A stretch of 64,000 nucleotides of DNA from Xanthostigma xanthostigma. Taxonomy: Eukaryota; Arthropoda; Insecta; Raphidioptera; Raphidiidae. The DNA lies in the NCBI GenBank assembly GCA_963575645.1, contig OY754467.1, forward strand, positions 52,051,108 to 52,115,107, given 5' to 3'. Every line of letters starts with the position of its first letter. Positions within the stretch are counted from its first letter, which is position 1. The translations under genes and the position numbers were made by a program. Below, one piece after another: positions 57,882 to 64,000 of this stretch. The notes beneath the pieces were generated by a model. The model was not told the DNA's origin. It searched no databases and worked only from the letters and a program-made list of their open reading frames with translations.

Positions 57882-58268
57882 GTAAACATGTATGTATTAT
57901 TTCGACATAGATGCTAAAAAACAAAAAATCTTACACTAATATATATTATATACTTAAAGAATTCCGTTAATTTCTTCTGCGTTTCTGTTTTTGACATTTT
58001 GTGTATATTTTTCTAGTTCATAAATTTTATCAAATAGTGGTTTAACCGTTGAGTATTTAAAAAAACTTTTGAAGTAAATTCCGTGGAACTATTAATACGC
58101 TCGACTATCGCTTATAGAGGTGCAGGCAAGTAGTAGTCTCAGTTATATAGAGGTCCGTGAGGGAAAAACGTCTTTATCTTATATAAAGGGTTACAAAGAC
58201 GGTACCTGGCAATTACTCTCACTTAGAGAGTTTCCTCGCTTACCCAGTTCTCTCTCTCAGGTTTGACG

Positions 58269-59624
58269 GAATATGGCAGACATCGAGGGAACAAAAAGTG
58301 ACCATCGTAAAAGTCGGTTATTTTTATAGGATGGCTGCGTTTTTGTTCCGCACTCAAATTTGTGCCAGCTCCGCTATATGTCAGAAACATTCAACACACT
58401 CTCCTTGGTCAGCTGGCATGTTGTTCGAATCTGAATGTTTATACCTCTCTGGAGAATATATATGGGAAATTCACTGTTTGTGTTTTACATTTTTATTTTT
58501 AATTAAAAAAACCATGCTTATAGTATAGACTAATTAGTTGTTCTGCAAGTTTAATTTGATTCATAGCCTTTTGACTTTCTCACAATTGTTTTTTTGTGAT
58601 GACTAACCACCTGGATCTTCGCTTTTGGTCGGAATACGCGTCCGGCTCTCTGAAACTTACACTATGATGAAAATATCGGACTGCGCCGAAATTATATTGT
58701 TACAAGTTCCCAGTTGAGACGCTAATATGTTTTACCTAATATTCCAGACCACGAAAATGACGCACTGCATGTGTAAAGGAATAATCTAGAAGTCGCTCGA
58801 AGTATATAGTTAATATTTAGTGTACAAAGATAGTGATTTATATTCTTTTATTTTATTAGCAAGAATTTGTTGTTTAGTTTCTGTTACGTTTTGAGAAGAA
58901 CTTTTTCGTTTGTCTTTTTATTTGTTTTTGTTAAACGTTTCTTTTGTAAATAAACATTTTCCTCCACGAACAAAAAATAGTTTTGTTACAATATGTATGT
59001 TTATTATGTCTTCTGTTAATTTTTCATAATTAGCGTGAGATATTCTTTTTGATACGTCCCTATTAGGGTAAACGAACTCGATAGTAATTAAAACAAGAAA
59101 TAGATGTTTCACGTCAAAAAAGAATTTTTGGAACCGCAATCGTTCACATTATACGCTGCACTTGATAGGTTATGATTGTTATATGAAGCATCTTTACGTG
59201 AATAGGATTTTTTTCATTTTACGCGAAATGTGACATGCGTCTAAGCATAGTATATGGGAAAAAAACGTCAGTTACCTGCGATACGTAATATTTTAATACA
59301 ATGGGTGGCTTCGCTCGAACGCATCTGGTGGAAAGGACAAAGTTCATTGCATTCATCTTTTCTTGTATATAAATTCTTCCACCGACTCGAACCATTGTTT
59401 TCATATATCATACTTAAATAATAACTGAAAAGTAGAATTTTATATAATAGAACCGGAAGTGTAATTTGATTGCAAATGTCCTTGTGTTTTAATTTATGAT
59501 TTGAAACGCTTTTGTAAAAATTTAATTGCAAGTCATGTTTTCGAATAGTTGGTTTCTCGATGCTTTTTTCAGCGAAATAACGAAACGTTTAGAAATCTTA
59601 ACAGAAAAGAAGTTTTTTTGATAA
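58269..59624. other. No gene seen
   Basis: Several short frames on both strands, none with coding character or splice support. Confidence 0.45.
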
Positions 59625-60260
59625 ATAGTATATTATCCCACAAGGACCGAAAGTTTGATATTTTTCACCTCGGGCATCATGGCGCGCAGTGCAAGGATAT
59701 GAAACTTTCGACCAGTGTGGTGTATACTATTTTTTTTTTCTTCATACCTCGATCGTAAGTACGCTTACTAAGCACATTAATTAATTAATTACTTATTAAT
59801 TACATAAAAACACAGATAAATTCCAAGCAATCAGCTTTGAGGTTATACGTAAAAACACGAATGACAGCCGTTGCGACTATTAGCTAAAATGTAATAGGGT
59901 TAAAAAATAAAGAATAGCTACTTCTTACCACAACAGTTTTATAAGCGGATGTGATACATTTCGGGAGCTATGCTCTCATCTTCAGCAAACACCCGAAATG
60001 TACATCCGCTAATAAAACTGTTGTGGTAAGATGTAACTATTCTTTATTTTTTATTTTTGTTTCAACCACAGTACTTTTAATATTTGTATGTAATAGGGTT
60101 GCTGTGGAAACGACATCTAAACAACAATTGATAGGTGATTTTTCATTACTCCCGCCCGAACGTACGTACTTCCCGCATCAGTGCGTGTAATCCCACCAAT
60201 GCGTAAATGTTAGACTTTTTTACTTACAATTGATGCCGAAAGTAGAAAAACAAATTTTTG
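59625..60260 (-). repeat. Dispersed element, copy 2, split by the 187-bp retroelement
   Basis: It is the reverse complement of 18236-18660 ('catggcgcgcagtgcaagga', 'gctgtggaaacgacatctaa'), interrupted at TGTAATAGGGTT by 59902-60088. Confidence 0.65.
59902..60088 (+). mobile_element. Short retroelement with hammerhead-like core, copy 1 (187 bp)
   Basis: TGTAATAGGGTT flanks it on both sides (59890-59901 and 60089-60100), a 12-bp duplication. It is a palindrome with arms 'cttaccacaacagttttat', followed by a tail 'caaccacagtacttttaat'. On the minus strand the loop region reads CTGAAGA, T, GAGAGC-ATA-GCTCCC, GAAA, a hammerhead-type core. Similar cores are known from Penelope-like elements. Confidence 0.6.
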
Positions 60261-61434
60261 GACGTGAAAATAGCTGATGTTAATATGGCGTCTTCAGATT
60301 ATTTCAATAATAAAAAATCCCATATGAGGAAAACGGAGATATTTTTTCGTAGAATCATTTCCTGTACAAAATTTAAATAAAATCAATTAATACAAAGGAA
60401 GTGCCTTAAAAAGTGACGGCCGCCTCTGTAATTAAATAATGTTTACAGTATTATATAGCAATATTAATGTCCCTTTCTATACGTTTGCTTTCTATGCATA
60501 TTTACATAAATATAAACAAAAAAAGCGGACTTCAATTTAGTAATAATTTCATAATAAAAATTGCCAGCTAGTGTATTTTTTATGCCATTTCATTCTTGAA
60601 AGAAAGTTTGTCAATAAATCGCTTAAGTACGTCTTTAATTTTCACTTTCTGTCTTAAATTGTTTTATTTACTTTCGTTTGTTCTTCAATTCCGGTGTTCT
60701 ATCTCGACCTGTCCATGAAATTATTTTCAACCTGTAATTTTTTCATTTTGACAGCTCGGTAACTTGACAGATTTGCATTTTTGAAAAAAAAAGTTTCCAT
60801 CGAAAGTTGTATTTTTTGCCCAGCTCAATGAAAATACGTCAGAAAAAATGGGGGTTGCTATTTAAAAAATTCGACTTACCCCCACCCGCGAGGTGGGCTG
60901 GGGAAAAGGGAGATGATTGTGCCCCCAAACGATGTCTTCCTAACAACCGTACAACTTTTTTTTTAACCACTGTTTTCAAATATCTGCCTGGCAAGATTAA
61001 AATGGATCACCCGGTATGTTATTACGCTCCGGACGAAGCCGGTTCGGACAGCTATATATAGTTTTATGTGGCATCAGGTGCATTATTGAAAACCAATAAT
61101 TATTAACGTATTATGTGCGGCATGAATAAACAATGATTAATGTTGAGGTTAATTTGTCAGGTCGTATAATCGACGAAACGGACGGACAGTAATCAGTGCG
61201 GCGACGAGATTCCGGGGCCGAGCCCCCTGCGCGCGGACTACGCGTTGACGGGAATGCGAGGAACGGGTTTCTTCACTTCCCTTATTCCTGCGTTAGTATT
61301 GACTGCACTGTTATATAGCGAAATAACTGACAACGGGCGGCGCACAGATAACGGAACTTCCGGACGTAAACGTTATACGTAATAGCGATTTTATGGTGGT
61401 CTTGAATTAGCTGTATAGTCGAAGAATGTGTACC
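60261..61434. other. No gene supported, GC-rich patch at 61190-61270
   Basis: 'gcggcgacgagattccgggg' and 'gcgcgcggactacgcgttga' stand out from AT-rich flanks, with a TCAGT initiator-like motif just upstream. A promoter or untranslated exon is possible. Confidence 0.3.
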
Positions 61435-62364
61435 TACGGTTGCAACGATACTTATATCGCTCAACCGATATTATCGATAATATAGAAACGAGAATATCGG
61501 TATATTTACATTCCCGATATGATATTATCGATATTATGGCATAAAAATATCGAAGAGTAAATGCTATTAAAGAATTTCGAATTTCACAGTTGTTTTTTGT
61601 GTGTTGGTAGAAGGTTGATAGCGTAGTGTGAGTACCTATTAGTGATGTGTCCACATGACTCTTTATTGGGAGCTGACTCCGTGCACTCCGCTCACTAAAA
61701 AGAGTCTCTCAGAGCGAGTCGTTCAAAGGAGCGACACTAGAGTTCAGACTGCAGAGGTGTGAACTGTCATCATGCATGCTCTGGAGTCACGAAGCATTGC
61801 ACAGCACAATGCACACACTCAGCTCTGAGTTCATTTTCATATGATTCTGATCTTATATTATCCGCATTTCGAATAAACTATAAAGTATAATAAAAGCTTA
61901 ACAGTAATAATGTTTATTGTTACAATATACTATCTTTGTCAACGACGTCAATGTGAATGGTTTAAGTCACTGTAAGCTTAGTACTATTACATTTATAGTG
62001 TGTCATTCAACATTAAATGACTCAGCAACGATAACTCAGTGCGTGCAAAATTCACTAGTGCCTCTGTGCCCTGCGCTGTGTGCGCTCTGCAAATGTGCGA
62101 ATGCAACAGTACAGAACAGCTCAGCACAGAGCAATGGCGCTCGGAGTGAGTCATTCACAAAAAAAAGAGCGACTCGCTCCGCTCCGAAAAAGGAGTCGTT
62201 CATTATGAACGACTCGCTCAGGAGCGACGCATCACTAGTGAGTATGCGACTGTTTGTTCAATTAATTCACAAAATATCGATATTGAAATAGTTGATCATA
62301 TCTATTATCGATATCGGTTTGGTGTCGATATAAATATCGATATTAAAATCATCTTGCATCTCTA
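61435..62364. mobile_element. hAT-like MITE rich in ATATCGATA, host of a nested insertion
   Basis: The ends TACGGTTGCAACGAT and ATCTTGCATCTCTA are roughly inverted. They are flanked by TGTGTACC (61427-61434) and TATGTACC (62365-62372), matching at 7 of 8. Both halves carry many ATCGATATT motifs. Without the insert it is about 320 bp. Confidence 0.65.
61640..62237. mobile_element. hAT-like MITE, GAGCGACTC family, copy 2, nested
   Basis: The ends are TAGTGATGTGTC and GCATCACTA. The body is the reverse complement of 20906-21455, with an extra GAGTCGTTC segment. It splits the element at 61435-62364. The flanking 8-mers match at only 5 of 8. Confidence 0.7.
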
Positions 62365-62728
62365 TATGTACCGTGTGCACTATCTATAAAATAGCTGCTT
62401 TAATTTGTATATGCGTAGGCATGAAAAGGAACGCATTACGCACTAGTGCAATAAAATAAAACAAATGGTCGTGCTATACCAATTTTATAGTAAATCACTG
62501 TTTGTCTGTTATAACCATATACCCTCTAATATCCGCGAACTGCCATTAATTAAATTTAAAAAAAAGACTTGCTCATTGAAAAGGTGTTTTATAATACAGA
62601 CGAACTATTTTTATAACTATTTTAATGTAACTATGTAAGATTTAATGTAACTATGTTTGACGTTTTAATCACCTCCCTGAGGTTTTATTTAAATAAATGC
62701 ATTATTATTATTATTATTATAGTAACGT

Positions 62729-62917
62729 AACAAAAATATTAGGAGCACTGTGGTTTGAATCTAATAAAAAATAGAGAATAGTTACTTCTTACCACAACAA
62801 GTTTATTAGTGGATGTACATTTCGAGAGCTATGCTCTCATCTTCAGCAATACACTAAACGAGTACTACATCCACTAATAAACTTGTTGTGGTAAGAAGTA
62901 ACTATTCTTTATTTTTT
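62729..62917 (-). mobile_element. Short retroelement with hammerhead-like core, copy 2 (189 bp)
   Basis: ATTATAGTAACGT flanks it on both sides (62716-62728 and 62918-62930), a 13-bp duplication. Arms and tail match copy 1 in the opposite direction. The core (CTGAAGA, T, GAGAGC-ATA-GCTCTC, GAAA) is also on the minus strand, so it is flipped relative to the tail compared with copy 1. Confidence 0.6.
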
Positions 62918-62930
62918 ATTATAGTAACGT

Positions 62931-63338
62931 GTTATTCAATTTAACTGGATGACCCATCGATAGACTTAATGGAATATTTAGCTGGATGAATGATCTCTTT
63001 TCGTGGAACTCGTTATTTGATAAAAAAAATGCTTCCGGTTAGCCCACACGAATTCGATATTTTTCTCTCACGCCGGAAACGATGTCATTGCATTATCTGA
63101 ACGGTGATAACAGTTATCTCGCTGTAAACATAATATATGTATTATAAGCGTATATTTTGAAATTTGAGATTTATAAATTATTTTATTGTTTTGATTTGCG
63201 AATCATACACTTGGAACAGCTATGCATTACCTACATTTGAATCGATACTTCAAAAATAGAGTAACAGGATATCTGTCTGTAATTTGTTCTTTTGCTAACG
63301 AACCACTCTGTGAGTTGGCGTTATGAACCAATGTGACG
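62931..63338. other. No gene seen
   Basis: Unassigned AT-rich DNA between the 189-bp retroelement and the long MITE. Confidence 0.45.
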
Positions 63339-63917
63339 TTTTTTGACGTGATAACGTCTTATAAATTGATGAATCACCAATCTTATAAATTGATAAAACA
63401 CCGGCTGCGTGCACGAAAAAGTGTAACGTTCCTAAATCCTAACGTTCGTAACGCGTAACGTTCCGCCTGACCCTGTGCGTGCTTTTTGCTAATTTCTCGC
63501 TCAATTTAAATCAGATCGCTTTGAAACCAGTCTTAAACGAAAGAGGAGAACATTTTACATAGATTTCGTATAACAGAATTTGCCTAAACAGTTTTTTTAT
63601 ACAAATTTATATAGAAAAATAGCTGTATAAATGCAACATGAAAACGGCTGCATTTCTAATGTTTAATTCAATTTTTTGACATTAGTATTTTGTGAAATGC
63701 AACGCCTTCTAAGTTAAGTATTGGAATAACTAATTATTATTAGAACATAATACTTTGACAGTTGCAAACGTCATTTTTGACATTTCTTATCATTCCGACA
63801 CTAAGGATAAGCGGATTGAAACCAAATTTTGGGAGGTTTAGGTTATGTATTACGGAATACGTTATCACGTAAAACTATCGTCCGTAAACCGACTTTACAG
63901 ACAACCAATTTTTTTTT
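63339..63917 (+). mobile_element. Long GACGTGATAACGTC element
   Basis: It starts 'ttttttgacgtgataacgtc' and ends 'actttacagacaaccaattt'. Collinear with 54342-55325 but without the 320-bp extra segment. Confidence 0.75.
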
Positions 63918-64000
63918 CGCGGCCCTACAAAGTCCGTTTGTGCAGTATAGCCCATCTATACATAATATAACAAAACATTCTTTTTGTTAGTCTGTTAGTC

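Larger units (their letters stand above)
57061..58268. mobile_element. pogo/Tc1-like element interrupted by two hAT MITEs
   Basis: The left end 'acagtcgaacctggataagc' is roughly inverted against 'cgcttacccagttctctctc' plus 'tcaggtttgac'. The phrases 'cttatagaggt.cagg' and 'ctcagttat' appear on both sides. No transposase frame was seen, and the assignment is tentative. Confidence 0.45.

Noticed and set aside
60807-61061. 84-codon frame
   Set aside because: It has low-complexity content with a run of Phe/Thr from a T tract and no splice or domain support.
61917-62291. 124-codon frame, the longest outside NFXL1 after the last exon
   Set aside because: It lies almost wholly inside the hAT-like MITE at 61640-62237 and mirrors a shorter frame in the sister copy at 20855-21106.

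Overview
The window is animal nuclear DNA, most likely from an insect and probably a moth or butterfly. It is AT-rich, its genes are split by GT-AG introns, and mobile elements fill most of it. The lepidopteran call rests on Helitron ends and LINE tails that I recognise as common in Lepidoptera. No search was run, so the order is an inference.

The left 11.8 kb holds the firm gene content. On the minus strand, 10349 down to 2443, is a complete NFXL1-type gene (NFX1-type zinc finger protein with a RING-like finger, a charged coiled coil and a C-terminal membrane anchor). Its ten coding exons splice in phase to 845 codons. From 10773 rightward, the first two coding exons of a cytohesin (ARF guanine-exchange factor, steppke in flies) are present. 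The two genes are divergent, with 423 bp between start codons, so they probably share a two-way promoter. The cytohesin Sec7 and PH exons were not found, so the rest either lies beyond 64000 or was missed.

From 12 kb to 64 kb no complete host gene can be supported. The best candidate is a single coding exon at 38400-38562 with a strong donor, of unrecognised protein. A weaker one is a 79-codon open frame at 47893-48132. GC-rich islands near 29.2, 38.7 and 61.2 kb could be promoters or untranslated first exons.

The rest is a layered record of transposons: Helitrons (including one at 31997-33692 holding an alternating inverted array and a 92-bp minisatellite, and a minus-strand tandem cluster at 35007-36318); several hAT-like MITE families with 8-bp target duplications, some nested; at least three other terminal-inverted-repeat MITE families; long foldback palindromes; a five-copy 320-bp satellite at 24.9-26.5 kb; a LINE reverse-transcriptase tail at 41.2-41.45 kb; tRNA-derived SINE pieces; and a pair of short elements (187 and 189 bp) with hammerhead-ribozyme-like cores and 12-13-bp target duplications. 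That pair is the most unusual thing I see.
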